DNA of 49,509 bases from RGIG1828 sp045586905. GTDB taxonomy: Bacteria; Bacillota; Clostridia; UMGS1810. Made by a program: the position numbers and the translations under genes. Position 1 is the first letter of the stretch; every line of letters begins with the position of its first letter. The DNA lies in contig JAZNBF010000054.1 in assembly GCA_045586905.1 (NCBI GenBank), positions 1-49,509 on the forward strand, in the 5' to 3' direction. Below the pieces are notes generated by a model that ran no database searches, was not told the origin of the DNA, and saw nothing but the letters and a program-made list of their open reading frames with translations. Shown piece after piece: positions 1 through 8,728 of the stretch.

Positions 1-29
1 ACTCAACTCCAAATTTCAATTTCTTTCTT

Positions 30-57
30 ATTATACTACATTTATTTTTTTATTCAA
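30..57 (-). promoter_or_regulatory. Promoter for a gene off the left edge
   Basis: On the minus strand TTGAAT (52-57) and TATAAT (30-35) are separated by 16 bp. A GGAG-type ribosome site follows at the very edge (3-10), so a leftward gene should begin just outside the window. Confidence 0.6.
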
Positions 58-142
58 TATTTTTTTCAAAATTTCTAATGATTTCAGTAATATTTTATTT
101 GCCTTAAATCTGCGCCGAGCACAATAGGCAAAGATCAAAAAC

Positions 143-169
143 ACGACTTGTCGAAACAAGTCGTTTTTT
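143..169. terminator. Hairpin with T-run, probably bidirectional terminator
   Basis: A perfect 9-bp stem (143-151 with 156-164) closes a CGAA loop. It is followed by six T on the plus strand and GTTTTT on the minus strand. No plus-strand gene precedes it, so it most likely backs up termination of leftward transcripts from tRNA-Leu. Confidence 0.5.
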
Positions 170-206
170 CTGGAAAGCAGAACTAAAAAGATGCATTATA
201 AAATTT

Positions 207-224
207 GTTTTGCGTGAGCAAAAC
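207..224. other. Short stem-loop with GTGA loop
   Basis: GTTTTGC and GCAAAAC form a 7-bp stem around a GTGA loop (a GNRA-type tetraloop in RNA). There is no T-run typical of a terminator. The role is unknown. Confidence 0.35.
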
Positions 225-319
225 TACCTTTTCTCTTATCTATTCTCTCTTATCTTTTATCTGAAAACGACAATTTTTAGTGAAAAGTGAAGAGAGAAAA
301 GCGAAAAGAGAATAGAACA

Positions 320-360
320 AAAGAAACGACAACTTTCTTTAAGAAAATTGTCGTTTCTTT
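320..360 (-). terminator. Terminator of tRNA-Leu
   Basis: A perfect 13-bp stem (320-332 with 348-360) starts 3 nt after the tRNA 3' end on the minus strand and runs into a T-rich tract. A second copy of one arm, AAACGACAATTTT at 265-277, could pair alternatively with 344-356. Confidence 0.75.
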
Positions 361-363
361 CGA

Positions 364-447
364 TGCCGGTGGTCGGGGTCGAACCGACACGGTATTGCTA
401 CCAGGAGATTTTGAGTCTCGCACGTCTGCCAATTCCATCACACCGGC
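364..447 (-). tRNA. tRNA-Leu (anticodon CAA)
   Basis: The 84-nt minus-strand sequence folds as a class II tRNA. The acceptor stem GCCGGTG pairs with CACCGGC, the T arm carries GGTTCGACCCC, and there is a long variable arm as expected for leucine. The anticodon loop CTCAAAA places CAA at positions 34-36, reading UUG codons. CCA is not encoded (the next bases are TCG), so it must be added after transcription. It has its own promoter and a strong terminator hairpin, so it appears to be a single-gene unit. Confidence 0.95.
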
Positions 448-468
448 TAGTATTAAACTGACCTGTGT

Positions 469-497
469 ATTATAACACAAAGAAACTGATATTGCAA
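469..497 (-). promoter_or_regulatory. Promoter of tRNA-Leu
   Basis: Minus-strand TTGCAA (492-497) and TATAAT (469-474) with a 17-bp spacer lie about 22 bp upstream of the mature tRNA 5' end. Confidence 0.75.
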
Positions 498-517
498 GGT
501 GTTTTTTCAAAAATTAT

Positions 518-1018
518 TTATACGACTGACACAAACAAAATACTTGTCGCTTCAACAATTTTCGATGATTCAACATAAGGTGAAACAGACGGTATGACAC
601 AGGCTATGTTGGTTATGATAACCACAACAATTGCGCCAAAGACTAAACCGATTGCACCACCGAGAAACTTGTTGAGGGTGTTTATAAGCGGAAGTTTTGA
701 CAAAAGTTCTAAAATGCCAACAAGGAACTTTAAAAGAATTTTTACTATAAAATAGAGCAAAACAAGTGCAGCTGCCGAGACCACAACAGCTGAAATCTGT
801 TCGGAAAATATACCGTTATAATTTTCGGCAATATATTGTGAAATCAGCTTGCCACCTTCAGACGATGCAAAATACCCAAGAAAATGATCGTAGAGAAAAT
901 ACACAAGAAGTGATGATACAACAAGAGAAAGCATTGAAAAAGCAGTTTTTACAAAACCCTTTTTTAAGCCTAATATGAAAGACAAAAACAGAATTACAAT
1001 TATTAATATGTCATACAT
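518..1018 (-). CDS. CvpA family membrane protein
   Basis: A 166-residue protein with four hydrophobic segments (roughly residues 4-22, 30-45, 78-100 and 125-145). The glycine-rich stretch FLGGAIGLVFGAI is typical of the CvpA/colicin V production family. In Bacteria this family is linked to envelope integrity, but its biochemical role is not settled. It is the last gene of the dnaD operon, 20 bp after the DUF5711 gene. I use the ATG at 1018, correctly spaced from GGGGTG; an in-frame GTG at 1027 lies inside that site. Family assignment is good, function is open. Confidence 0.8.
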   Translation of the reverse strand: MYDILIIVILFLSFILGLKKGFVKTAFSMLSLVVSSLLVYFLYDHFLGYFASSEGGKLISQYIAENYNGIFSEQISAVVVSAAALVLLYFIVKILLKFLVGILELLSKLPLINTLNKFLGGAIGLVFGAIVVVIITNIACVIPSVSPYVESSKIVEATSILFVSVV

Positions 1019-1038
1019 TACGGTCACCCCGGTTAATT

Positions 1039-2493
1039 TTAATGTCTCACAGATACTGTTTCGACCACACCACTGGCAGTGCCAAGTGCAAAATTATAGT
1101 TTTGATAGAGTTCTAAACCAAAATACTCTTTGTTTAATTTTTTTGTCTTTTTTACATCTCCGTCGGAGTCGAGTAAAACAGTAAAGCCATCTAAAACAAG
1201 GAGGCAGTAGTTATTGTTAAGGCTTATGCTTCGCACATTCTCGGAGCTTTGATAGCTGCCAACTCTTTTGCCACGGGTGCTATATATTTCGACAAAGGAT
1301 TCGCTCAGAGAAGAATTATAACGATTGAAAAGGAAAGCCACTGTGCCATCTTCGGAGATATCGTATGTTTTAAGCAGTTTGCCATCATAGTCTATCTGCC
1401 ATTTCTGATTGCCCCCCGGAGTGTAGGCTGTGGTGAAGCTGTCTCCAATTGCTAAAACTGTGTTATCGTCGAAAAATACAAGCTCCATTGCGAGATTGGA
1501 ATCGAGAGGTATTTCCATGACAGGATCTTTTCTTGTCACATCTAAAAAAACAAGCTTAGTATAGAGCGAAGTGTCTGAATACTCTATGACAGACGCTACA
1601 ATGCTGCGACCGTTCGGAGAAATTGCGGTGTCTAAAATATTATTGCCTGTGTGCCACTTGTATATGGATTTGGAATCATAGTCAGAAGCGCTGACACAAG
1701 CTGTGTAACCTGCTTCCTTTGTGACAAGGATATGGTCACCTTTTTCATTGACCGAGGCTGAAATTATTGTTTCTTCGGAAGTCACGATTTTCTGATTCTT
1801 TTCAGATGTCATAACAAGAGCTTTGTTGCCATTTTTGGCATACACAATCGCTCCGTCTCCATTTGTACGGACAAATGGTGTGCCGGAGAAGGTATCAATC
1901 TCAGACAAAAGCTTCATGTCGGGTCCGAAACACATTACCGAGCCATCGTGGGCATAGATAACGCCTTTACGGTAGCTTGCGATTGTGCTTCGGCCGGTGT
2001 CGCCTACGGTGTATTGATTGCCGACATAGGAACGGTGATAGCTGTTTGGCAAAACGGGAATGATATCAGTAAGAACCAAAACAACCAAAACAAAGACTAT
2101 GGTGTAGGTGGCAATGAGTTTGTTCCTTTTCTTCTTATCAAGCTTTAAAAAGGAATAGATAGCATTTGCCAGAAAAAGTCTGAGCTTTGATAAAACATCA
2201 TCGATTTTTTTCGGAGATTGGATTTTGCTATGGGAAGAGTGAGTGAATTCTTCTTCTGGCTCACCATCAGCTTCATAACCAGTGTCATCGGAAACGACTT
2301 CATCACTATCATTATATGAGCTTTGTGTATCTTCACATGCTTCATTGGGCTCAGAATTTCCATCAGGAAGTTCTTTTTCTGCATTTGGGTTGTTTTCTGT
2401 ATGTTCGGATGATTCGGCGATGTCAGATTTGTTCACCTCTTCATTCTGAGGCTGAACGTTATCATTATTTTCGGGATGGATGGAATCATTCAT
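1039..2493 (-). CDS. DUF5711-type membrane-anchored beta-propeller protein
   Basis: A 484-residue protein in three parts. The first part is a very acidic, low-complexity N-terminal region of about 100 residues rich in N, E, D and S. A basic patch (KKKRNK) follows, then a single transmembrane helix near residues 128-148. The last part is an extracytoplasmic domain of about 330 residues with repeated beta-strand patterns such as DDNTVLAIGD and ISEDGTVAFLFN, which suggest a propeller. This architecture matches the DUF5711 family of Clostridia, whose function is unknown. It follows truA by 14 bp and precedes cvpA, so the operon ends with two envelope proteins. ATG at 2493 is preferred over the GTG at 2496 because of the AGGAG spacing. 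Confidence 0.75.
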   Translation of the reverse strand: MNDSIHPENNDNVQPQNEEVNKSDIAESSEHTENNPNAEKELPDGNSEPNEACEDTQSSYNDSDEVVSDDTGYEADGEPEEEFTHSSHSKIQSPKKIDDVLSKLRLFLANAIYSFLKLDKKKRNKLIATYTIVFVLVVLVLTDIIPVLPNSYHRSYVGNQYTVGDTGRSTIASYRKGVIYAHDGSVMCFGPDMKLLSEIDTFSGTPFVRTNGDGAIVYAKNGNKALVMTSEKNQKIVTSEETIISASVNEKGDHILVTKEAGYTACVSASDYDSKSIYKWHTGNNILDTAISPNGRSIVASVIEYSDTSLYTKLVFLDVTRKDPVMEIPLDSNLAMELVFFDDNTVLAIGDSFTTAYTPGGNQKWQIDYDGKLLKTYDISEDGTVAFLFNRYNSSLSESFVEIYSTRGKRVGSYQSSENVRSISLNNNYCLLVLDGFTVLLDSDGDVKKTKKLNKEYFGLELYQNYNFALGTASGVVETVSVRH

Positions 2494-2507
2494 CACAAAA
2501 TTCTCCT

Positions 2508-3242
2508 TTAGTAATAGATTTCATAAAGTGCAAGTCCATGCGGAGGAGCTGTGGGGCCTGCAAAGTTTCTGTCTTTTTTGGCTATTATTTCTTTTACATA
2601 GTCGGGCGATATCCTGCCCTCGCCCACCGAGACCAAAGTGCCGGTTATTATGCGCACCATATTGTAGAGATAGCCATCGGCTTTTATGTATATTTTTATA
2701 TGTTTATCTTCGGTGGTAACATCGAGAGAATGAACATTACGGACGGTGTTTTCCATTTCGGGGCCCGTGGTCATGAATGAACGGAAGTCGTGCTCCCCTA
2801 TTATGTGTTTTGTAGCATTTTGCATCGCTTCGACATCGAGACTATGCCTCAGTTGCCACTCATAGTTTTTGGAAAAAACATCTGCCTCGGGGTCGGTGTT
2901 TATGACATAGCGATATGTTTTTGCAAGGCATGAAAACCTTGGATGAAAATCGGCTGAGACCTCTTCGGAAGACAGAATACGAATGTCGGGCGGAAGAGCA
3001 TTGTTCATGACAAAGGCAATTTTCTCAGGTGGAATGGGAGTGGAAAGCATAAAGCCTGCCACGTAGCGCACTGCATGTACACCTGCGTCGGTGCGGCTAC
3101 ATCCATATATGTGAACCTTTTCATTTAAAAGCTTCAGGATGGTATCTTCTAAAACTCCCTGAATGGTTATTACATCGGGTTGAATCTGAAAGCCATGGTA
3201 AATGGTACCATCATATTGTAAGATGAGTTTGATGTTTTTCAT
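2508..3242 (-). CDS. truA: tRNA pseudouridine(38-40) synthase TruA
   Basis: A 244-residue protein of normal length for TruA, the enzyme that converts uridines 38, 39 and 40 of the tRNA anticodon arm to pseudouridine. The catalytic motif GCSRTDAGVHA is intact, with the aspartate at residue 52. The N-terminal LQYDGTIYHGFQ and the central PRFSCLAKTYRY block are also typical. It begins 1 bp after the ecfT stop, with only a weak AGGAT ribosome site, which suggests translational coupling. The ecf-truA linkage is common in Firmicutes. Confidence 0.95.
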   Translation of the reverse strand: MKNIKLILQYDGTIYHGFQIQPDVITIQGVLEDTILKLLNEKVHIYGCSRTDAGVHAVRYVAGFMLSTPIPPEKIAFVMNNALPPDIRILSSEEVSADFHPRFSCLAKTYRYVINTDPEADVFSKNYEWQLRHSLDVEAMQNATKHIIGEHDFRSFMTTGPEMENTVRNVHSLDVTTEDKHIKIYIKADGYLYNMVRIITGTLVSVGEGRISPDYVKEIIAKKDRNFAGPTAPPHGLALYEIYY

Positions 3243-3243
3243 A

Positions 3244-4065
3244 TCATAATCCTAATATTTTTAAATTCATAAGATTTATTACAATAATTACCACACTGAA
3301 TAAAAGCATCACAAAGGCTGATATCCAATCGATCCGGCCAAGGCGAAGCTGTGTGAGAGAGGTACGCTTGTCGCCGCCTCGATAGCATCTGCATTCCATG
3401 GCTGTGGCAAGCTCGTCGGCCCTGCGGAAAGAGCTTATAAAAAGAGGAACGAGTACGGGAACAAGAGCCTTTGCCCTGCGAAAAATATTGCCACTTTCAA
3501 AATCGGCACCACGCGCCTTTTGTGCCACTATGATTTTTTCGGTTTCTTCTAAAAGTGTGGGAATAAAACGGAGGGCAATGGTCATCATCATTGCAATTTC
3601 GTGTGATGCAAGACCTATTTTAGAGAAAGGCGAAAGCAATCTCTCTATACCGTTTGTGAGCATTATGGGTGATGTGGTATAGGTCAAAAGAGAGCTGCCT
3701 ATCACAAGAAAAATGAGCCTCAGTGCCATGTTTGCCGCATTTATCAGACCATCGGAGGTGATTGTGATTGCTTTCCATTTTAAAATTACATTTTCGCCAC
3801 CGGTGAAGAAAATATTTATGATGGCAGTAAAGCTTATGATGAAAAGCAGAGGCTTGAGTGATTTGAAAATGGGAACAAAACCAACCTTTGAAAGCTTTAT
3901 GAGAATAAAGCTGAAAACAAAGAGGAAGGCATAACCCAGAAGTGAATCGGCAAAGAAAACAAGGACAATGTACAAAAGGGTGAAAATTATCTTAAAGCGG
4001 GGATCGATTTTGTGGATGACAGAATCGAGAGGGAAATATTGACCTAAGGTTATATCTTTCAGCAT
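3244..4065 (-). CDS. ecfT: ECF transporter transmembrane subunit EcfT
   Basis: A 273-residue integral membrane protein with about five to six hydrophobic helices. It carries the coupling motifs of EcfT: KARGAD near residue 187 and a second, degenerate motif CRCYRGGD about 40 residues later. These contact the two ATPases in energy-coupling-factor vitamin or metal transporters. It overlaps the end of ecfA2 by 7 bp and has a strong AAGGAGGGTG ribosome site. No substrate-binding S component is encoded in the window, so it probably serves several S subunits encoded elsewhere (group II ECF arrangement). Confidence 0.95.
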   Translation of the reverse strand: MLKDITLGQYFPLDSVIHKIDPRFKIIFTLLYIVLVFFADSLLGYAFLFVFSFILIKLSKVGFVPIFKSLKPLLFIISFTAIINIFFTGGENVILKWKAITITSDGLINAANMALRLIFLVIGSSLLTYTTSPIMLTNGIERLLSPFSKIGLASHEIAMMMTIALRFIPTLLEETEKIIVAQKARGADFESGNIFRRAKALVPVLVPLFISSFRRADELATAMECRCYRGGDKRTSLTQLRLGRIDWISAFVMLLFSVVIIVINLMNLKILGL

Positions 4066-4919
4066 TTGCCACCCTCCTTAAGATATCTTAAAACTGCGTC
4101 GACAGCCGCATCGACTGTGTAGATACCGTCACCGAGGTCTATGCCCTTTTGTTTGAGATGGTTTACTACACGGGTGACCTGAGGCACATTGAGTCCAATG
4201 CTTTTCATTGCGGCCGAATCCTTGAAAACATCGGCAACAGAGCCAAATGACAGAAGATGGGCATCGGAGATGACCATAACCTTTTCGACGGTGTTGGCAA
4301 CATCTTCCATGCTGTGAGAAACTAAGATGACAGTGGTACCTTTTTGGTCGTGAAGGTTTTTGATGGACCTGAGAAGGTCACCTCTTCCTTCGGGATCGAG
4401 TCCGGCAGTGGGTTCGTCTAAAATGAGAACGTCCGGCTCCATAGCAAGAACTCCCGCTATGGCAACTCGTCTTTTCTGGCCACCTGAAAGCTCGAAGGGG
4501 GATTTATCTAAAATGTCGGAATCGAGTCCAACAAGAGGTAAAACATCGTCGATGATAAGAGCAATCTCTTCGGGAGATTTGCCAAAATTGGCAGGACCAT
4601 AGGCGATATCTTTATAGACAGTTTCTTCAAAAAGCTGGTATTCGGGATACTGAAAAACAATGCCGACGGTGCTTCTTATCTTTTTGAGATCGGTTTTTGA
4701 ATCGGATAAATTGACACCATTAACAAACACACTGCCATCATCAGGCTTCAAAAGTCCGTTAAGGAGCTGAATGAGTGTGGATTTGCCTGAACCGGTGTGT
4801 CCTATAAGTGCTATGAAATCACCATCTTCTATGGTGAAGGATATATCGTCGAGCGCCTTTTTTTCAAAGGGTGTGCCTTTGCCGTAGGTGTAGCTGACAT
4901 TTTGTGCAATTATCGGCAT
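4059..4919 (-). CDS. ecfA2: ECF transporter ATPase EcfA2
   Basis: An ATPase of 286 residues from the chosen start. Visible motifs are Walker A GHTGSGKST, the Q-loop region FQYPEYQLFEET, the ABC signature LSGGQKRR, Walker B VLILDEPTAGLDP and a switch histidine in LVSHSMED. It pairs with EcfA1 to power the ECF transporter. The reading frame extends upstream to 4943, but that ATG lies in the ribosome-site region. AGAGGAG is 11 nt from the ATG at 4919, giving a protein beginning MPIIAQNVSY. It overlaps the ecfA1 stop by 10 bp. Confidence 0.95.
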   Translation of the reverse strand: MPIIAQNVSYTYGKGTPFEKKALDDISFTIEDGDFIALIGHTGSGKSTLIQLLNGLLKPDDGSVFVNGVNLSDSKTDLKKIRSTVGIVFQYPEYQLFEETVYKDIAYGPANFGKSPEEIALIIDDVLPLVGLDSDILDKSPFELSGGQKRRVAIAGVLAMEPDVLILDEPTAGLDPEGRGDLLRSIKNLHDQKGTTVILVSHSMEDVANTVEKVMVISDAHLLSFGSVADVFKDSAAMKSIGLNVPQVTRVVNHLKQKGIDLGDGIYTVDAAVDAVLRYLKEGGKC

Positions 4920-5743
4920 AGCTTGTATATCTCCTCTGTACATTCATCAACGGTCAGTACATCTTCGCGTATGTCAAGACTTTTTTTTCTGAGTTCGTGG
5001 GCAAAAAGACTTGCCTGAGGTACATCAAGACCTATTTGTCTTAAAAGATCGACATTTTTAAATACATTTCTGGTGGTATTGTCGATGATAACCTTTCCGC
5101 TATCGATAACAACAATTCTTTGTGCCTTTACTGCCTCGTCCATGTTGTGAGTAATGAGAATAATTGTTATTCCATAAGTCTGATTAAGCTCTTCTATGGT
5201 TCTGATAACCTCGCGTCTGCCTATGGGATCGAGCATGGCAGTGGGCTCGTCCATAACAATAATATCGGGTTTCATGGCAAGGATGCCTGCTATGGCCACT
5301 CTCTGCTTCTGACCACCTGAGAGCATATGGGGAGCATGGTTTTTGTATTCGGTCATGCCGACAACTGAGAGTGCATCGTCTACCCTTTTGCGAATTTCCT
5401 CGGAGGGAACCGAAAGGTTTTCGGGTGCAAAAGCTACATCCTCTTCGACAATGGATGCGACAATCTGATTGTCGGGGTTTTGAAAGACCATGCCAACTTT
5501 GCTGCGGACATCCCATAATCTTTGAGGATCGGAAGTGTCGACGGAGTCGATGTAGACCTTGCCTTCGGTGGGGACAAAGATTGCATTGAGATGTTTTGCA
5601 AAGGTGGATTTGCCTGAACCGTTGCGTCCAAGAACTGCTACAAATTCGCCTTTTTTGATTGTGAGATTTAAGTTACTGAGCACCAGCTCACGAATTTCAT
5701 CTTCGCCGGTGTAGAAATATGTCATGTTTTTTACTTCAATCAA
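4910..5743 (-). CDS. ecfA1: ECF transporter ATPase EcfA1
   Basis: A 277-residue ATPase with Walker A GRNGSGKST, Q-loop FQNPDNQIV, signature LSGGQKQRVAIAG, Walker B IIVMDEPTAMLDP and a switch histidine in LITHNMDE. The FQNPDNQ form of the Q loop is characteristic of EcfA1. The start is a TTG at 5743, 9 nt after GGAG; no better placed ATG exists until residue 7. It is 20 bp downstream of the methyltransferase gene and overlaps ecfA2. The less efficient TTG may tune the level of the module. Confidence 0.93.
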   Translation of the reverse strand: MIEVKNMTYFYTGEDEIRELVLSNLNLTIKKGEFVAVLGRNGSGKSTFAKHLNAIFVPTEGKVYIDSVDTSDPQRLWDVRSKVGMVFQNPDNQIVASIVEEDVAFAPENLSVPSEEIRKRVDDALSVVGMTEYKNHAPHMLSGGQKQRVAIAGILAMKPDIIVMDEPTAMLDPIGRREVIRTIEELNQTYGITIILITHNMDEAVKAQRIVVIDSGKVIIDNTTRNVFKNVDLLRQIGLDVPQASLFAHELRKKSLDIREDVLTVDECTEEIYKLCR

Positions 5744-5763
5744 GGAAAATCACTCCGGGGAAT

Positions 5764-6630
5764 TTATTTTGAAAACCACCTTGTTGTGTAACCACAAGGC
5801 AGAGGCAAAGAATTTGATGTCATTAAAAGTCCGAGCTCGTCGGAAACTATTTCGCCGCCATGACGGGACTTTATGAGATATGAAAGCACGTTGGACACCA
5901 CTGTATGTGAGATGCCCGTTGTGTAGGAATTGACAATGAAGCAGAGCGGGCTATCGGAAAGAACCTGTGTACATTTGGTGACAAGACCAAAAAGCTCGTC
6001 TTCGAACCTCCAGAGTTCGCCCTTTGGACCTCTGCCATAGGTGGGAGGATCCATGATGATTACATCATATTTATTGCCACGACGGATTTCACGTTCTACA
6101 AATTTGACGCAATCGTCAACAATATAGCGGATGGGAGCATCACCAAGTCCTGATGATGCGGCGTTTTCTTTTGCCCAGTTGACCATGCCTTTGGCGGCAT
6201 CAACATGAACAACCTCTGCGCCTGCTGATGCTGCGGCAACTGTTGCACCACCTGTGTAGGCAAAAAGGTTGAGCACCTTAACGGGACGGTTGGCACAGGA
6301 GATTTTGTCGATGATAAAATCCCAGTTGGCTGCCTGCTCGGGAAAAATGCCTGTGTGCTTGAAACCCATAGGTTTAACATTGAAGGTGAGTTTGCCATAG
6401 TTAATCTGCCATGCAGAAGGAAGCTTGGTGCGATATTCCCACGAGCCGCCTCCGGCTTTGCTTCGGTGATATATCGCATCGGCACTCTGCCACAGTTTTT
6501 TCTCGGTGCGCACCGACCAGATGGCCTGAGGATCGGGACGGACAAGATAGAAATTGCCCCATTTTTCGAGCTTCTGACCGTCGGATGCGTCTATTAGTGT
6601 ATAGTCTTGCCATTTATCGGATAAAAGCAT
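5764..6630 (-). CDS. Class I SAM-dependent methyltransferase (RlmI/RlmK-like)
   Basis: A 288-residue protein with a Rossmann-type methyltransferase fold. Motif I is LNLFAYTGGATVAAASAGA, the acidic ribose-binding residue lies in VVHVDAAKG, and the catalytic-loop motif is IIMDPPTYGRGP. NLFAYTG and DPPTYGRG are shared with the YccW/RlmI group of large-subunit rRNA cytosine methyltransferases. The N-terminal PUA domain of true RlmI is missing, so the substrate (rRNA or other) is not certain. The ATG at 6630 has a GGAG site 6 nt upstream. It lies between dnaI-like and ecfA1 with short gaps (10 and 20 bp), inside the nine-gene operon. Confidence 0.75.
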   Translation of the reverse strand: MLLSDKWQDYTLIDASDGQKLEKWGNFYLVRPDPQAIWSVRTEKKLWQSADAIYHRSKAGGGSWEYRTKLPSAWQINYGKLTFNVKPMGFKHTGIFPEQAANWDFIIDKISCANRPVKVLNLFAYTGGATVAAASAGAEVVHVDAAKGMVNWAKENAASSGLGDAPIRYIVDDCVKFVEREIRRGNKYDVIIMDPPTYGRGPKGELWRFEDELFGLVTKCTQVLSDSPLCFIVNSYTTGISHTVVSNVLSYLIKSRHGGEIVSDELGLLMTSNSLPLPCGYTTRWFSK

Positions 6631-6640
6631 TTTTTGCTCC

Positions 6641-7636
6641 TTATTTGTTTTTTATTGCACGAATGTCCTCTCCTGCAAAGCGGAGAACTTCAAATTCGTT
6701 TTTCAGCCTTGACATTACCCTCTCCTGATAGATTTCAGAAATCTTCTCCAGGGGAAGATTGGTGCTTATGACAATTGATTTGCCGCAATCAAGACGGGTG
6801 CTCAGAAGATCGAAAAAGGCTGACTGTGTGTAGGATGTGATGAACTCTGTGCCAAAATCGTCTATCACCAAAAGATCGCAATCGTAGAGCGAGTCATATG
6901 TAACACCATAGGTATCGCGGTCAATTTTGGAAAATTTATAGTCTTCCATGAACTGAAACAGTTTATATGATGACTTATATATTGAAAGATAGCCTTTGGC
7001 AGCTACTGCATTTGCAATTGATGATGCCATGAGAGTTTTGCCAAGTCCCGACGGACCACAAAGCAAAAGATTGCCCGAGCCTTCGCCCGAGAAAGAATTG
7101 GCAAATTTGGAGCATTCGGCAAATACTGCCCTCATAATTTTACGGGGAGATACTCCAAGGTCGGGATCGATATGGTTTGGATAGTATGAAAGTTCAAAAC
7201 TGTCGAACGAGGCACTTTCTAAATTGGAATTTTTGCCTCTTTCGCCCGGGAAGGTGAGATATTGTCTTATCTTTTGAATATAGCAGCTGCATTTTTTGCC
7301 ATCGGGAGAAAAGCCTGTGTCTTTGCACAAGGGACATGCATAGTCAGGCATATATTCTGCAATGCCATTTTTTGAAAAAAACTCGCGTCTTTCCTCTTTC
7401 AGACGATCTGCCTCGCTTTTTACAAAGTCGGCTGCTTCCTTTTCGGAAAATTTGCCGTCGATGATTGCTTTGGCGCTTTTTACCGCAAGTGACGCGATGG
7501 AAGAATCGATGGAAGCTATCTCGGGAAAAGAGATGTAAAGATCATCAAGCCAGGCTTTTTCTTCACCTTTGTATTGATTACTGAGAGCATCATATTCTGC
7601 TAATATACGGGAGTGAATATCACTGATTGATTGCAT
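6641..7636 (-). CDS. DnaI/DnaC-type helicase loader ATPase
   Basis: A 331-residue AAA+ ATPase. The N-terminal half contains a zinc-binding cluster (CPLCKDTGF, then CSC, near residues 100-120), as in DnaI of Bacillus. The C-terminal half has Walker A GPSGLGKT, Walker B LLVIDDFGTE, sensor 1 STNLP and an arginine-finger region YQERVMSRL. It should load the replicative helicase at origins and stalled forks, together with the DnaD protein encoded just upstream. ATG at 7636 is 7 nt after ACGGAGGT; the GTG at 7645 lies in that sequence and was rejected. The start overlaps the dnaD 3' end by 17 bp. Confidence 0.9.
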   Translation of the reverse strand: MQSISDIHSRILAEYDALSNQYKGEEKAWLDDLYISFPEIASIDSSIASLAVKSAKAIIDGKFSEKEAADFVKSEADRLKEERREFFSKNGIAEYMPDYACPLCKDTGFSPDGKKCSCYIQKIRQYLTFPGERGKNSNLESASFDSFELSYYPNHIDPDLGVSPRKIMRAVFAECSKFANSFSGEGSGNLLLCGPSGLGKTLMASSIANAVAAKGYLSIYKSSYKLFQFMEDYKFSKIDRDTYGVTYDSLYDCDLLVIDDFGTEFITSYTQSAFFDLLSTRLDCGKSIVISTNLPLEKISEIYQERVMSRLKNEFEVLRFAGEDIRAIKNK

Positions 7637-8642
7637 CGTCGTCACCTCCGAATTTTGACATCATTTTTTCTATCATTTTCTTCTCTATTTCGCCCACCGA
7701 CGACGAAGAAGGATAGTTACGGAATGAGCTTTTACGGACATTGGAAGAAAGACCTTCATTGCTCTGAGGAGTACTGCCTGAGATGCTGTTTTTTATGACG
7801 GTATCCATGTAGCTGAAAGAAATTTTGCCTGTGTTCATGATTGCAGCATCAAAGGCCTTCATAATCAATTCTTCACTTGCCTTGTATTCATTGATCCAGG
7901 ACAGAATAAAACCGGCTTCTGTGTCGGAAAAATCACGGCCCTGAATTTTGAATTTCTTTTTGTAGGAAGACAAAACCGACTGTTCCTTAGTCAGCTTTGC
8001 TACATGCTCAACTGCACGTTTTGGAGTGTTTATGCCTTTGTCTGCCCACGAATAGGCTACTTTTTCTATGTAGCGCATATTGGTTTGCGAAACAGATACA
8101 CAATATTCAAACAAAACAATTATGACCTGTTCGGGAAGCTTGAGATAGTCGATGAAGCTATATATGATGCGATAGTCATTTGGGCTGAGAGCTTTGTTGA
8201 GAATCTGGCTGATTATAGCAAATAAATGGGCAAGTTTTTCGTCGGAAGTAACGGTTTTGATAACATTTGCCGCCTTGTAGGATGATGAAACAGAGGTGTT
8301 TGGAGGAAGAAGAGGAGCTTTTTTCAATTCTTCTTTTGGTGCTGTCTTTTCTTCGGCAGAAGTTTCTTTGTCGGAAATCGGTAAAAGTTCTATGGAAGAA
8401 GAAGTATAGGAAATAACGCCCCTTTTGTCCCAAAATTTAAGAGCATTGACAACATCGGTTTTCATGAGGCCGGTTTCTTCTGCAATGATATCGAGGGTGA
8501 GTTCCCTCTGGGACACAAGATGACGTGCGAGATATATGTATACTTTTATGATGGAAGGATTGACATCCTTTATGTATTTGTCGACAAAGCTTGTCTCAAC
8601 AGTAAAAACATCTTTACTGCCTGTAATTTTTATGGCATCCAT
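7620..8642 (-). CDS. dnaD: DnaD domain replication-initiation protein
   Basis: A 340-residue protein. Residues about 12-75 form a winged-helix domain (IKVYIYLARHL, then LDIIAEETGL, then ALKFWDKRGVI) as in DnaD. A low-complexity linker follows. The C-terminal part contains the DnaB2/DnaD helical domain (DTEAGFILSWINEY, then MKAFDAAI, then YMDTVIKN), and the usual final tryptophan of the YxxxI motif is replaced. DnaD proteins remodel DNA and recruit the helicase loader. ATG at 8642 lies 8 nt after GGAGGT; an upstream in-frame start would include the ribosome site. It is the first gene of the nine-gene minus-strand operon. Confidence 0.88.
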   Translation of the reverse strand: MDAIKITGSKDVFTVETSFVDKYIKDVNPSIIKVYIYLARHLVSQRELTLDIIAEETGLMKTDVVNALKFWDKRGVISYTSSSIELLPISDKETSAEEKTAPKEELKKAPLLPPNTSVSSSYKAANVIKTVTSDEKLAHLFAIISQILNKALSPNDYRIIYSFIDYLKLPEQVIIVLFEYCVSVSQTNMRYIEKVAYSWADKGINTPKRAVEHVAKLTKEQSVLSSYKKKFKIQGRDFSDTEAGFILSWINEYKASEELIMKAFDAAIMNTGKISFSYMDTVIKNSISGSTPQSNEGLSSNVRKSSFRNYPSSSSVGEIEKKMIEKMMSKFGGDDDAINQ

Positions 8643-8675
8643 TTGCCTACCTCCATACTTAGCCAAGATATATTA

Positions 8676-8705
8676 ATTATAGCACATGTAGTTATTTATT
8701 GTAAA
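8676..8705 (-). promoter_or_regulatory. Promoter of the dnaD-cvpA operon
   Basis: Minus-strand TTTACA (8700-8705) and TATAAT (8676-8681) with an 18-bp spacer, TG-extended style (GTGCTATAAT), about 35 bp before the dnaD start. Confidence 0.7.
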
Positions 8706-8728
8706 GAGATAAATTTTGTGTGTTATAA

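Larger units (their letters stand above)
1..363. other. Gene-free left edge
   Basis: No convincing coding region lies here. The stretch contains a minus-strand promoter and Shine-Dalgarno for a gene starting just off the left edge, a hairpin at 143-164, a GTGA-loop hairpin at 207-224, a purine/pyrimidine-rich imperfect inverted repeat around 230-318, and the terminator hairpin of tRNA-Leu at 320-360. Two short peptides that could be read across 277-510 overlap the tRNA and are not genes. Confidence 0.7.

Noticed and set aside
2316..2780. Plus-strand frame across the DUF5711-truA junction
   Set aside because: It overlaps two convincing minus-strand genes and shows no motif or ribosome site.
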